From contig CAYZMS010000001.1 of NCBI GenBank assembly GCA_964479625.1, positions 139,111 through 203,110 on the forward strand: a stretch of 64,000 nucleotides of DNA. Direction: 5' to 3'. Below, in pieces: positions 55,031 through 63,946 of the stretch (positions are counted from its first letter, which is position 1; the number at the start of each line of letters is the position of its first letter). The notes under the pieces were generated by a model that made no database searches, was not told where the DNA came from, and saw only the letters and a list, made by a program, of their open reading frames with translations. The translations under genes were made by a program, and so were the position numbers. Source of the DNA: CAYZMS01 sp964479625 (lineage in GTDB: Bacteria; Bacteroidota; Bacteroidia; Chitinophagales; Saprospiraceae).

Positions 55031-55537
55031 GGACGCTATTGACGTGTCAAGCAATCAAGTGGAGGTCACTGCCTCCGACCTCTTAGTTGAGCCGTTTTGC
55101 GTCAACTCCAGACTTAATTACGCAGGCTTATCCCGCTCAAAAGCCTCAGGTCTTCAATTTAAATGCTGGCCACAAAGCAGCGTAATGGATTCTGCAGGCG
55201 TTTTGATCAAAAATTCCCCCAATAGCAAAAAACACAGGACTCTATTGCTTGTGACAAATGATACCCCAAATCTTTTAGGGAAGATATTTTTGTCAGCTGG
55301 AAGACCAAACCTTTGGGTGAAAGAAAAGAGGATCTTTTGAAAATAATGAAAGACTTTAAGACAGAATATTTGGAATTAGGCGGCACTTTCAAAAAATCCT
55401 TCAAGATTATCCATTCGGTAATAAGAGTTTAAGTAGGGTAAAGAGCAGATGGCCCAGACTTTTTTTTGCTGAATTCGAAAAATAGTTTTTACATTAGATG
55501 CGTAAATCGTTATTGACCTAACAAATTTTGGATTAGT
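55031..55537. other. Intergenic region before the second SusC gene
   Basis: 507 nt, richer in A+T than the flanking genes. A GGAGG/CCTCC dyad lies just past pdxJ. A frame at 55044-55340 shows no domain and is doubtful. A candidate promoter, TTTG 55465-55468 and TAcaTTAG 55490-55497 (21-nt spacing, one mismatch in the -7 box), would start the SusC message near 55504. Confidence 0.45.
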
Positions 55538-58500
55538 ATGAAAAAACTCTCACTAGTAGTATTGCTAGTGTGTTTGGGGGTTGTGGTAACCTTCGCCCAA
55601 CGCACGATTAGTGGTACGGTAACCGACGAAGCCACAGGTGAACCCCTTATCGGTGCCAGTATTCTGGCCAAGGGGACGACCACAGGTACGGTATCCGACT
55701 TTGACGGAACCTTTTCCCTTGACGTACCTGAAGGCGTAAGCACTCTTGTAGTCAGCTACACTGGTTTCACCTCTCAGGAAATTGCATTGGGCGCTTCCAA
55801 TGTGGTAGACATTGCCCTGGCAGAAGGGGTGGGCCTCGATGAGGTCGTTGTAACCGGTCTGGGTATCAAGAAGGATAAAAAAGCCCTGGGTTACGGTGTA
55901 ACCACCCTGACCGCTGACGAGGCCATCGCAGGCCGGCAGGAAACAGATGTTGCCCGGCTGTTGCGGGGTAAAGCAACCGGGGTAGACATTACCCAAACCT
56001 CCGGTATGGTAGGGTCTGGTACCAACGTAATTATCCGGGGGTATTCCTCTATTACCGGTACCAACCAACCCCTATTTGTTGTTGACGGTGCTCCGCTGAA
56101 TACAGGGACCAACAATGACCAGAACTTTGTCAATGGTGGAGCCATGGCTTCCAGCCGCTTTCTGGACCTGGACCCTAACAACATTGAAGATGTGACCGTA
56201 TTGAAAGGCCTATCGGCAACAGTTCTCTACGGGGAAGCTGGTCGAAACGGGGTAATCCTGATCACTACAAAAACGGGTGCTGACCAAGACGCAGATAGAG
56301 GTTTCGAAGTAAGTGTAACCCAAAACGTTTCAAGAACGGAAGTGGCGAACCTGCCAGACTACCAAAACACTTTTGGAAATGGTTTCTCGGGTAACTTCGG
56401 CTGGTTTTTCTCTAACTGGGGACCCGAATTCTCCAACACTAACCCTAATAACTACGGAAGCGCTTTTAGGGGGATTGCAGAAGATGGAACGGTATTGATC
56501 GAGCACCCTTATGATCAGGATCAATACAATGATGATGTACCTGAGTTTATTGGGGTAGATTACCCTTATCGGGCCTATGAAAGTGTCGAAAACTTCTTTC
56601 AGCCTGGTTTGACCTCCAATACTTCTGTTTCAATTTCCAATACCTTTGGAGAAAATAGCTCGCTAAGTGCGACCTATAGCTATTTGAATGATGAAGGGTT
56701 TACTCCAGACCTGGACGCCCAAAGGGGAGGCGGAGCTTCCAATTTTTTGGAAAAGCACAATTTTGGCCTGGGAGGTCGTACCCGGCTGAGCAACGGCCTT
56801 GGCTTAAGGGGTAGCTTCAATTACGTGAATTCTGACCGAAGAATTCCACCAACAGCTCCTTCTATTGGGGGTACTACTCTTGGGACCACTTCATTATATG
56901 ATGCAATCCTATATACCCCTCGCTCAGTTGATTTGAATAATCTACCTTATCAAAGCCCAATTGACGGTTCGAACATTTATTACCGGCGAGGTGGTCCTAT
57001 TCAGAACCCATATTGGACCCTGAATAACGTTTCGGATAATGAAGAAATTCAACGTTTCTTCTCAACTTTAGAAGTAGATTACCAACTTACCCCCTGGTTG
57101 AGCGCTCTATACCGTTTAGGATTAGATCAATATACTCAAGTCCAATCCTATCAGGCAAATAGAGGAGGGGTAGATGAGCCATTCGGTCGTATGGAGACCA
57201 CCAACCGTCTTAATCGTTTGACGGATCAGGTCGCCAACTTACTGTATAACTTCCAGTTGGGAGACGACTGGTCTATCGATGGGGTTGTCGGTGCGAACTT
57301 CCGAAGAGAAGCACTGCGTTTCACCCGTACCCAGAGTACCAATCAGTTTATCTTCAACTTATTCCAACACGATAACTTTATTGAGCATGTAAACTCTACT
57401 ACAGATTTTGATGAGAACACTATCGGGGTGTACGGTACGGCATCCGTAGGTTTCCGAAACTACTTGTATGTTAATGTACAGGCACGGAACGACTGGACGT
57501 CTACTCTTGAACCAGGGAATCGGTCTCAGTTCTATCCCTCTGCCAGTGTTTCATTCATCCCTACAGATGCTTTTCCTGGTATGACCAGCAGTGGTTTATT
57601 CAACTACTTGAAATTAAGATTTGGGGTGGGTACCTCTGCAGGATATCCTGACCCTTATCGGACCCGGAACTATCTTGCTTCCAGTACGCGCCAATTTATT
57701 ACCGAAGACGGTACGGTATTGAATACCAATTCTATCGACAACAACCTTGGTAACCCGGACTTGTCTCCTGAGTTGCATACAGAGTATGAGGGAGGGGTAG
57801 AAGCTCGTTTCCTCAATAACAGGGTAGGAGTTGACCTGTCCCTTTATACAAGGGATTCGCGTGATTTGATCATTGACCTGGATCTGGATCCGGCAACTGG
57901 AGCTTCCAGCACTACGGTCAATGCGGCGCAATTGAATAATAAAGGGATTGAAATGGCTTTAAATTTTGTCCCTGTTCGCAACAAGGACTTTAACTGGGAT
58001 TTCACCATTAATTATACTCGAAATATCAGCGAAGTGCAGGAAATTTTCCCTGGGGTCGATCAGGTACCCTTCGCTGGATATACTAACCTTGGTAACTTTG
58101 CCATCGTTGGGGAGCAATACGGTGTTATGCAGGGTACTCCCTTCCTGAAGGACGAAGCGGGAAATCTGATCGTTAACAACGTGGGTGACCCTCAGGATGC
58201 TGCCGAAATTGGTATTATTGGTGACCCCAACCCCCACTTCCAAGCTAACTGGATTAACAACATCAGCTGGAAAGGGTTGAGCTTTGGCTTCCAGTGGCAG
58301 TACCAGGAAGGTGGCGATATTTATTCTTCCCTTGTAGGTGCCCTGATGGCCAGGGGGAATACAGTGGATACGGATGCAGATCGTTTTCAACCCATTATTA
58401 TTCCAGGTGTGAAGGCAGATGGTACCCCTAATGATATTCAAACTTACGTAGGGGATTCTTTCTTTGAATACTATTTTAATGATGAGGGGTCAACCTTCGA

Positions 58501-58756
58501 CGGTACCTTTATTCGTTTACGTGAAATCTCTTTGGGATATACCTTACCAGCCAAGGTTTTGGAGAATACCCCTTTTGGCCAAATCGGTATCACCTTTTCC
58601 GGGGAGAACCTTTGGTTTAATGCACCTAATGTACCAGAGGGGATCAACTTTGACCCTGAAGTCTTAAGCTTGGGTGTGGGTAACGGTCGTGGGTTTGATT
58701 TCCGTACCGGCCCAACCGGTCGTCGTTATGGTGTTTCTTTGAATGTTACCTTCTAA
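55538..58756 (+). CDS. SusC/RagA-family TonB-linked outer-membrane transporter (second system)
   Basis: 1072 residues, longer than the first. Signal peptide KLSLVVLLVCLGVVVTFAQ, carboxypeptidase-D regulatory-like domain at about 22-105 (ISGTVTDEATGEPLIGASI), the linker LDEVVVTGLG, plug at about 125-250 (NVIIRGYSSITGTNQPLFVVDGAP, YGEAGRNGVILITTKTG), then barrel. Works with the SusD-like protein next to it. The cargo is not predictable: no glycosidase, peptidase or regulator is linked, only an uncharacterised lipoprotein. Confidence 0.95.
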   Translation: MKKLSLVVLLVCLGVVVTFAQRTISGTVTDEATGEPLIGASILAKGTTTGTVSDFDGTFSLDVPEGVSTLVVSYTGFTSQEIALGASNVVDIALAEGVGLDEVVVTGLGIKKDKKALGYGVTTLTADEAIAGRQETDVARLLRGKATGVDITQTSGMVGSGTNVIIRGYSSITGTNQPLFVVDGAPLNTGTNNDQNFVNGGAMASSRFLDLDPNNIEDVTVLKGLSATVLYGEAGRNGVILITTKTGADQDADRGFEVSVTQNVSRTEVANLPDYQNTFGNGFSGNFGWFFSNWGPEFSNTNPNNYGSAFRGIAEDGTVLIEHPYDQDQYNDDVPEFIGVDYPYRAYESVENFFQPGLTSNTSVSISNTFGENSSLSATYSYLNDEGFTPDLDAQRGGGASNFLEKHNFGLGGRTRLSNGLGLRGSFNYVNSDRRIPPTAPSIGGTTLGTTSLYDAILYTPRSVDLNNLPYQSPIDGSNIYYRRGGPIQNPYWTLNNVSDNEEIQRFFSTLEVDYQLTPWLSALYRLGLDQYTQVQSYQANRGGVDEPFGRMETTNRLNRLTDQVANLLYNFQLGDDWSIDGVVGANFRREALRFTRTQSTNQFIFNLFQHDNFIEHVNSTTDFDENTIGVYGTASVGFRNYLYVNVQARNDWTSTLEPGNRSQFYPSASVSFIPTDAFPGMTSSGLFNYLKLRFGVGTSAGYPDPYRTRNYLASSTRQFITEDGTVLNTNSIDNNLGNPDLSPELHTEYEGGVEARFLNNRVGVDLSLYTRDSRDLIIDLDLDPATGASSTTVNAAQLNNKGIEMALNFVPVRNKDFNWDFTINYTRNISEVQEIFPGVDQVPFAGYTNLGNFAIVGEQYGVMQGTPFLKDEAGNLIVNNVGDPQDAAEIGIIGDPNPHFQANWINNISWKGLSFGFQWQYQEGGDIYSSLVGALMARGNTVDTDADRFQPIIIPGVKADGTPNDIQTYVGDSFFEYYFNDEGSTFDGTFIRLREISLGYTLPAKVLENTPFGQIGITFSGENLWFNAPNVPEGINFDPEVLSLGVGNGRGFDFRTGPTGRRYGVSLNVTF

Positions 58757-58885
58757 GGTTGCAAGAACAGGAAACTGAAATGGAATTCTAAAAATTTAGA
58801 AAGCCAGTTTTGAAATATCAAGGGAGGAAGTTAGAATAGGAGAAAAGGACCTTGTTTTAAATCTGGCATTTTATAAATAAAAAAT

Positions 58886-60613
58886 ATGAAATTTATAACG
58901 CGCATTTTATTGTTGGCGGGTGTTCTGGGATTTGCATCCTGTAATCTAACCGAGTTGGATTTCGAGAACCCCAACCAGGTGACTCCTGACCAGGCCAACC
59001 TCGATGATTTGTACAATAGTGTACAACTCAACTTCAATCAGTTTTACGGAAACTACTGGGGAGAAACTGCCTCTATGGTGCGTATGATCGCAGCTATCGG
59101 TGGGTATAACTACTTTACCAACTTTCAACCTCAGTTGTATAACAATGGATGGTTCAATGCTTATGCAGACTTTTTACCGGATGCAGAAGCGGTTATCGCC
59201 AATGCGGAGGCACAAGGCTTCAATATCCATTCTGGAACGGCGAAGATCATGGAAGCCTACATTCTTATTTATTTGGTAGACATGTTTGGAGATATACCCT
59301 TTTCCGAAGCTTTGCAAGGTACTGCGGTTATTTCTCCCGCATCCGACCCCGGAGAGGAGGTATATGCTGCTGCGAGTGCCTTGTTGGATTCAGGTGTTGA
59401 GGATCTCGAAAATGCCGGTACCTCACCAGTTCCATCTAATGAGTTCTTTTACGATGGGGATGCCGAAAAATGGATCACTTTTGCAAAGACCTTAAAATTG
59501 CGTATTGCAGTGACCACTCGTCTGGTAAACAGTAATGCAGCTGCTGAAATCAATGCTTTGGTTACTGATGGTGATTTAATTGATGAAGCTTCCGAAGATT
59601 TTGCCTTTCCTTATGGAACGAACCAGTTAAATCCAAATTCGCGCCACTTCCTTTATAACAACCACTACGAAAATGCAGATGGTGACTACATGGCTACCTA
59701 TTATATGTGGTTGTTAAGGGCCGCGAAAACTGACGCAGAGGATAATACGATCATTGATCCCCGTATTAGGTTCTATTTCTATCGCCAAACCAGCAATTCG
59801 GCAACGAATGAACCCAATGCCTACGAATGCTTTTATTCGGCTAATGAGCCTAATCCGGATGACCGGCCGCCACACTACGATGAAGTGGATCCCAGTTTGC
59901 CCTATTGTATTGCTTCAGATGATGGCTACTGGGGGCGTGACCACCTGAATGCAGGAGGTATCCCACCAGATGGTAACCTTCGGACACGCTATGGTCTTTA
60001 TCCTGCTGGTGGTAAGTTTGATGATAACTCTTTCCGACGGACTCAAAATAATGGGGTCGATGGAGCTCTTGGTCAGGGGATCAATCCTATCATGCTATCC
60101 TCCTTTACAGATTTTATGTTAGCCGAAGCAGCACTAACGGTGAATGGTGTAACGGGAGTAGATCCTGCAGCTCGCCTGGAAAGCGGTATTCGTAAATCTA
60201 TGGATAAGGTATTGGGTTTTGCCGATTTAGTAGACCTTTCTAACGTAGTAGGCACGGATATTGATGGCAATGAAATTACTGCAGAAGAGGCTTACCTTCC
60301 CTCGCAGGAAGATATAGATAACTATGTCAATTTCGTAATGGCAGAATTTGCCGCTGCTGACGATGACGGTAAATTGGATATTGTTGTCACCGAATATCTG
60401 ATCGCTCTTTGGGGTAACGGTATTGAAGCTTACAACCTTTACCGCCGTACCGGGAAGCCAAATAATATGATGCCTTCCTTACAGGTTGGACCTGGGGAGT
60501 TTGTTAGGTCGCATTTTTATCCAGCGGACCATGTCAACCTGAATTCCAATGTAGAGCAGAAGTCCTTAACCGAGCCGGTTTTCTGGGATGATGGTTCTGC
60601 AGTGCTTTATTAA
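58886..60613 (+). CDS. SusD/RagB-family lipoprotein (second system)
   Basis: 575 residues, lipobox FASC (Cys19). The body matches the SusD-like 2 branch: FENPNQVTPDQANLDDLYNS, QGFNIHSGTAKIMEAYILIYLVDMFGDIPFSEALQ, EDLENAGTSPVPSNEFFYDGD and a C-terminal EYLIALWGNGIEAYNLYRRTGKPNNMMPS. It captures the cargo for the SusC transporter, 129 bp upstream. The hairpin just downstream would terminate the pair. Confidence 0.94.
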   Translation: MKFITRILLLAGVLGFASCNLTELDFENPNQVTPDQANLDDLYNSVQLNFNQFYGNYWGETASMVRMIAAIGGYNYFTNFQPQLYNNGWFNAYADFLPDAEAVIANAEAQGFNIHSGTAKIMEAYILIYLVDMFGDIPFSEALQGTAVISPASDPGEEVYAAASALLDSGVEDLENAGTSPVPSNEFFYDGDAEKWITFAKTLKLRIAVTTRLVNSNAAAEINALVTDGDLIDEASEDFAFPYGTNQLNPNSRHFLYNNHYENADGDYMATYYMWLLRAAKTDAEDNTIIDPRIRFYFYRQTSNSATNEPNAYECFYSANEPNPDDRPPHYDEVDPSLPYCIASDDGYWGRDHLNAGGIPPDGNLRTRYGLYPAGGKFDDNSFRRTQNNGVDGALGQGINPIMLSSFTDFMLAEAALTVNGVTGVDPAARLESGIRKSMDKVLGFADLVDLSNVVGTDIDGNEITAEEAYLPSQEDIDNYVNFVMAEFAAADDDGKLDIVVTEYLIALWGNGIEAYNLYRRTGKPNNMMPSLQVGPGEFVRSHFYPADHVNLNSNVEQKSLTEPVFWDDGSAVLY

Positions 60614-60626
60614 TTTCAATCCAGGA

Positions 60627-60672
60627 TTTTTAGGAAGAGGGGTGTGTAGATGCATACTCTTCTTCCTAAAAA
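60627..60672 (+). terminator. Hairpin terminator after the second SusD gene
   Basis: TTTTTAGGAAG (60627-60637) pairs perfectly with CTTCCTAAAAA (60662-60672) across a 24-nt loop. The A/T ends give a T-run in either direction. It precedes the lipoprotein gene at 60729, which may have its own start (AATCTTTG at about 60708, one base from consensus). Confidence 0.6.
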
Positions 60673-60728
60673 ACAAGAAAGCAACAATTGGGCTCTTTCC
60701 AGAGCCAATCTTTGCAAAACAAAATAAC

Positions 60729-61682
60729 ATGAAAAAATATCTTTTATACATTGCTCTTGGCTTTTTCGCTTTCGCCTGCGAAAATGAAGACCTACAGGTA
60801 TTAACCTTTGAAACGGCCGAAAAAGGTGCGTTCGTTCGCCTGGTTAGTCTTAATCAAGACCTTCTCATAGATCCTTCCAATATTTCCGGGTCAGCTATTG
60901 ATATGGATGTGGATTTTGTCGATCCTGAAAATGGAGCGACTATTCAGGATTTCGACATATTTCTCACTTTCGAGGATCTTACCCCTGAGAACGGCGATAA
61001 CTCCAAGGCGGAAGTCCAGATTCGTGATTTCACCAGTGGGGATTTCTCAACAAGTGAGCTGGGAAATATGGGAGTAAGTGTGGATATTCCAGCCTCTGAA
61101 ATGCTTCAAGCCCTAGGTTTGGCCGAAGCAGACCTGTCGGCAACGGACCGCTTCCGGGTACGCTCGGAAATTATCGATGACCAGGGACGGGTATTTAGTG
61201 CGGATAATTCGTCCCCTCCCATCTCCAATTTCATGGATGCCTTTAATTCGGCTTTCCGTTATAATCTGAACGTAGCCTGTCCGGTTGCTGACGATTTCTA
61301 CTCCGGAACCTATGCGGTTGAATATGTAACTCCTCCAAACCCTGGCGGCTTCGGCCCTATTTTTGGAGACCCTGCGCCTCCGGTAACACTGGTAGCAGGG
61401 GGGTCTACTGTCCGTTCTTTTGATTTCACTTATCTTCCAGGAATAGGTGGCTTTGCTCAAACGATCACTTTCGATCTACTGTGCAATATTACCCGAGTCA
61501 GGCTACGTGATACCGGCCTTGGTTGCGGCAGTGGTGCGATCACCATCGGACCTGGTTCAGAAGATGGAATAATGAGCCTTACGGATGACTCTGAGATCAC
61601 TATTACCTTGATCAATTACGTTACCGATGGGGGTTGCGGTGTAGGTGCATATGAAAATGTTATTCGTCTGGTAAAGCAATAA
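60729..61682 (+). CDS. Uncharacterised lipoprotein of the second SusCD locus
   Basis: 317 residues from the ATG at 60729; the open frame from 60588 crosses the hairpin and is not used. Lipobox FAC (Cys17), then NEDLQVLTFETAEKGAFVRL. Two beta-sandwich-like domains follow. The second half has a conserved Cys pair (FDLLCNITRVRLRDTGLGCG, GGCGVGAYENVIRLVK). The pattern fits a surface glycan- or protein-binding protein in the place of SusE, but no family was recognised. Ends at a strong terminator. Confidence 0.75.
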   Translation: MKKYLLYIALGFFAFACENEDLQVLTFETAEKGAFVRLVSLNQDLLIDPSNISGSAIDMDVDFVDPENGATIQDFDIFLTFEDLTPENGDNSKAEVQIRDFTSGDFSTSELGNMGVSVDIPASEMLQALGLAEADLSATDRFRVRSEIIDDQGRVFSADNSSPPISNFMDAFNSAFRYNLNVACPVADDFYSGTYAVEYVTPPNPGGFGPIFGDPAPPVTLVAGGSTVRSFDFTYLPGIGGFAQTITFDLLCNITRVRLRDTGLGCGSGAITIGPGSEDGIMSLTDDSEITITLINYVTDGGCGVGAYENVIRLVKQ

Positions 61683-61713
61683 ATTAAAATTCTTAAATTA
61701 CTAAACTCAAAGT

Positions 61714-61743
61714 CGGATCGCTTTTCGCGGTCCGATTTTTTTA
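61714..61743 (+). terminator. Rho-independent terminator
   Basis: TCGGATCGC (61714-61722) pairs with GCGGTCCGA (61728-61736), one T-G wobble, around TTTTC and is followed by seven T. It ends the second SusCD locus. Confidence 0.85.
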
Positions 61744-61844
61744 TATCTGCTTGCTAAGTTGGGAAAAAGAAGCTAACTTAATTTGACTTGGTTTATTGAA
61801 AACCCTTAAGCAAAAAAGTGTTTTTCATCAAGGACCTGTCGCCC

Positions 61845-62747
61845 ATGCAGAACAGCTTCTTTCGCTATCTGGAATACGAAAAGCGGGTTTCGCCACATAC
61901 CCTTACCGCTTACCGCACCGACCTGCGGCAGTTTACGGAGTTTTTACTGCACCATTTTGAGGAGGAAGGGATCGAAGCTGCACAAACCTTCCACATCCGG
62001 TCGTGGATGGCCGAGCTGGTCGGACAAGGTCGAACGGCGGTGACCATTCGAAGAAAACTGGCAGGACTGCGCGCCTACTTCCTTTTTTTGCAAAAACGAG
62101 GTATTCGAAGTGACAACCCCATCCAGCCCATTTCCCTCCCCAAGGCGGGAAAAAAGCTTCCTAATATTGTTCGTGAAGGAGCCTTGCAAAGGCTGTTTGA
62201 ACAATTGGAATGGAAGGTGGAGGGGTTTTCCCAGACCAGAGATCGCCTGCTTCTCGAGTTGCTTTACCAGACCGGTATGCGCAGGGGAGAGCTGATCGGG
62301 CTCAGCATTAACGACTTTGACCCCAAAAGGGAGCTTTTCCTAATTCGGGGCAAAGGCAATAAGGAGCGCCTGGTACCGATAGGTTCTCCTTTGGTCCGCC
62401 TGATCCTTCAGTACCTGGATGAGCGGGCGCAGGCTTTCCCCCAGTCGGGAATCGAAATGCTATTGACTGATCAGGGAAAACCGCTTTACCCCAAATGGGT
62501 GTATAATAAAGTGGTCCATTATTTGTCTTTAGTGACTACTGCCGCAAAAAAAAGTCCGCACGTTCTAAGGCATTCCTTTGCTACCCACCTCAGCGAAGGT
62601 GGTGCCGACCTCAATGCTATTAAAGATCTCCTGGGCCACTCCAGTCTGGCTGCCACCCAGGTCTACACGCACAATTCTATCCAACGTTTAAAAGCCGTTT
62701 ATCAGCAAGCCCACCCTAAAGGCAAAACTGATCAACCTTTCGAATAA
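61845..62747 (+). CDS. xerC: XerC/XerD-type tyrosine recombinase
   Basis: 300 residues from ATG 61845 (MQNSFFRYLEYEKRVSPHTL); a GTG at 61818 would add nine residues. The SAM-like N-terminal domain is at 1-95. Catalytic residues: Arg in GMRRGELIGL, Lys in RGKGNKERLVP, HVLRHSFATHL with His and Arg, and LLGHSSLAATQVYTH with His and the Tyr nucleophile. It resolves chromosome dimers at dif, though its place before hpf and tRNA genes is a fixed Bacteroidota order and does not tell XerC from XerD. Confidence 0.93.
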   Translation: MQNSFFRYLEYEKRVSPHTLTAYRTDLRQFTEFLLHHFEEEGIEAAQTFHIRSWMAELVGQGRTAVTIRRKLAGLRAYFLFLQKRGIRSDNPIQPISLPKAGKKLPNIVREGALQRLFEQLEWKVEGFSQTRDRLLLELLYQTGMRRGELIGLSINDFDPKRELFLIRGKGNKERLVPIGSPLVRLILQYLDERAQAFPQSGIEMLLTDQGKPLYPKWVYNKVVHYLSLVTTAAKKSPHVLRHSFATHLSEGGADLNAIKDLLGHSSLAATQVYTHNSIQRLKAVYQQAHPKGKTDQPFE

Positions 62748-62773
62748 TTTTCTCACCAAAAAATTGCTTACCA

Positions 62774-63067
62774 ATGCATGTACAAACTGAAACCGTACAG
62801 TTTAAGGCCGACGCCAAGCTGCTTGCCTTCATCGAGCAGCGCCTCAGAAAGCTAAACCAATTCTTCGACAAGATCATTGAAGCCAGGGTAGTCCTAAAAC
62901 TTGAAAATTCGGGCCAGATTAGGGATAAGGTAGCCGAAGTCCACCTGGCTGTTCCCGGTTCTACCTTAACTGCAAAGGGCAATCGGAAAACTTTCGAAGC
63001 CTCAGTAGATAAAGCAGTGGACGGGCTGCGACGACAGCTGTTGCGTTATAAGGAACAAATGCGGTAG
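62774..63067 (+). CDS. hpf: Ribosome hibernation promoting factor, short form
   Basis: 97 residues, the short HPF/YfiA (RaiA) type without the long C-terminal dimerisation domain. VQFKADAKLLAFIEQRLRKLNQF and AEVHLAVPGSTLTAKGNRKTFEASVDKAVDGLRRQLLRYKE match the S30AE fold. It binds the 30S subunit in slow growth and stops translation. It is 26 bp after the recombinase gene and upstream of the tRNA-Thr cluster. Confidence 0.93.
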   Translation: MHVQTETVQFKADAKLLAFIEQRLRKLNQFFDKIIEARVVLKLENSGQIRDKVAEVHLAVPGSTLTAKGNRKTFEASVDKAVDGLRRQLLRYKEQMR

Positions 63068-63145
63068 GGGGAGGGTTTAAGGTTTATGGGTTAGGGGGAG
63101 GTGTAGGTCTACTAGACAAAAAAAGAAAGGGATAGTGGAATTTAT

Positions 63146-63176
63146 TTTGATTTTTTCCGCAAAAGGAATATCTTTG
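63146..63176 (+). promoter_or_regulatory. Consensus promoter of the tRNA-Thr / tRNA-Tyr operon
   Basis: TTTG (63146-63149), exactly 19 nt, then TATCTTTG (63169-63176): both elements and the spacing match the Bacteroidota consensus. Start near 63183, about 170 nt before tRNA-Thr. Confidence 0.85.
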
Positions 63177-63182
63177 CAATCG

Positions 63183-63355
63183 CTTTGAGAAAATGATCTC
63201 AAGGCGATTATTTATAAATTGGAGAAGTCCTCTTGGAATCAAGCTGCAAAGCAGGTATGCTGCGGCTTACAGCAAAAGAGGATAAATGCTTCACTGACGG
63301 ATTGACATACCATCTATAAATTAAACAAATGCCGTGCATTTAGTTTAATTATCCA
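63183..63355 (+). promoter_or_regulatory. Structured leader of the tRNA operon
   Basis: The first transcribed nucleotides can fold into CGC-t-TTGAGA/TCTCAA-g-GCG, and a longer helix pairs CCTCTT near 63230 with AAGAGG near 63280, with GCTGC/GCAG-type stems inside. No reading frame is evident. It may be removed by tRNA processing enzymes or regulate the operon. Confidence 0.45.
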
Positions 63356-63432
63356 GCCAGCATAGCTCAGTTGGCCAGAGCAGCTGATTTGTAATCAGCG
63401 GGTCGGGGGTTCGAATCCCTCTGCTGGCTCCA
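63356..63432 (+). tRNA. tRNA-Thr (UGU anticodon), CCA encoded
   Basis: Acceptor GCCAGCA/TGCTGGC, D-stem GCTC/GAGC, anticodon stem GCTGA/TCAGC with loop TTTGTAA (anticodon TGT), a T-arm closed by GGGGG/CCCTC with TTCGAAT loop, discriminator T and an encoded CCA at 63430-63432. It reads ACA and other threonine codons. Its 3' end is repeated downstream. Confidence 0.95.
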
Positions 63433-63755
63433 GTTCTTACCACACCTACCTAAGCGGGGAGGAGGGTACGAACTGAGCGAAGCGATCTGACGACCGCAGG
63501 GGAGTAATCCCTCTGCTGGCTCCAGTTCTTACCACACCTACCTAAGCGGGGAGGAGGGTANNNNNNNNNNNNNNNNNNNNNNNNNNNNNNNNNNNNNNNN
63601 NNNNNNNNNNNNNNNNNNNNNNNNNNNNNNNNNNNNNNNNNNNNNNNNNNNNNNNNNNNNGCAGGGGAGTAATCCCTCTGCTGGCTCCAGTTCTTACCAC
63701 ACCTACCTAAGCGGGAAGGAGGGTACGAATTGAGCGAAGCGATCTGACGACCGCG
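63414..63755 (+). repeat. 92-bp tandem repeat containing the tRNA-Thr 3' end, interrupted by a gap
   Basis: AATCCCTCTGCTGGCTCCA (19 nt, the end of the tRNA) recurs at 63414, 63506 and 63671, the first two exactly 92 nt apart. The remaining unit, from GTTCTTACC through GAGCGAAGCGATCTGACGACCGC, is also repeated with few changes (GGGAGG/GGAAGG, AACTG/AATTG). The last copy diverges after about 63754. At least three copies are present; 100 N lie inside the array. Confidence 0.85.
63561..63660. other. Assembly gap (100 N) within the tandem repeat
   Basis: Exactly 100 N, a conventional scaffold placeholder. Sequence before and after belongs to the 92-bp repeat; matching the unit, the missing length would be 27 nt plus any multiple of 92. 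Confidence 0.95.
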
Positions 63756-63946
63756 TGGGAACGTACCTCTGCTACTTGACATTAACAGAGTTTTGATCAG
63801 TTGTAAGTGCGGGCTGGTATGTCTGGCTTTCTTTCATCGTACTTTGGTTATGGCTTTCAGCTAAAAGCTATCAGTCATTATTCCCAAGTGAAATCAAAGA
63901 TAGCCTTGGAGAAAGAACAGCTCATAAATGTCTACTTTGTGATTTA
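63755..63946. other. Intergenic spacer before tRNA-Tyr
   Basis: No gene or promoter match. It contains a small AGCTAAAAGCT dyad at about 63860. Confidence 0.4.

Noticed and set aside
55044..55340. 98-residue frame between pdxJ and the second SusC gene.
   Set aside because: No domain, no promoter or ribosome site, composition unlike the neighbours; overlaps an AT-rich regulatory spacer.
61845..62747. The tyrosine recombinase as integrase of a mobile element next to the tRNA repeat.
   Set aside because: Size, motifs and the conserved xerC-hpf-tRNA order fit the housekeeping recombinase; no cargo genes or att pair were seen.
63414..63755. CRISPR array.
   Set aside because: The repeat unit is 92 nt with no variable spacers and carries tRNA sequence; no cas genes are present.
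63450..63782. Open frame on the minus strand across the tRNA-derived repeat and gap.
   Set aside because: It is a product of the tandem repeat and contains the N run.
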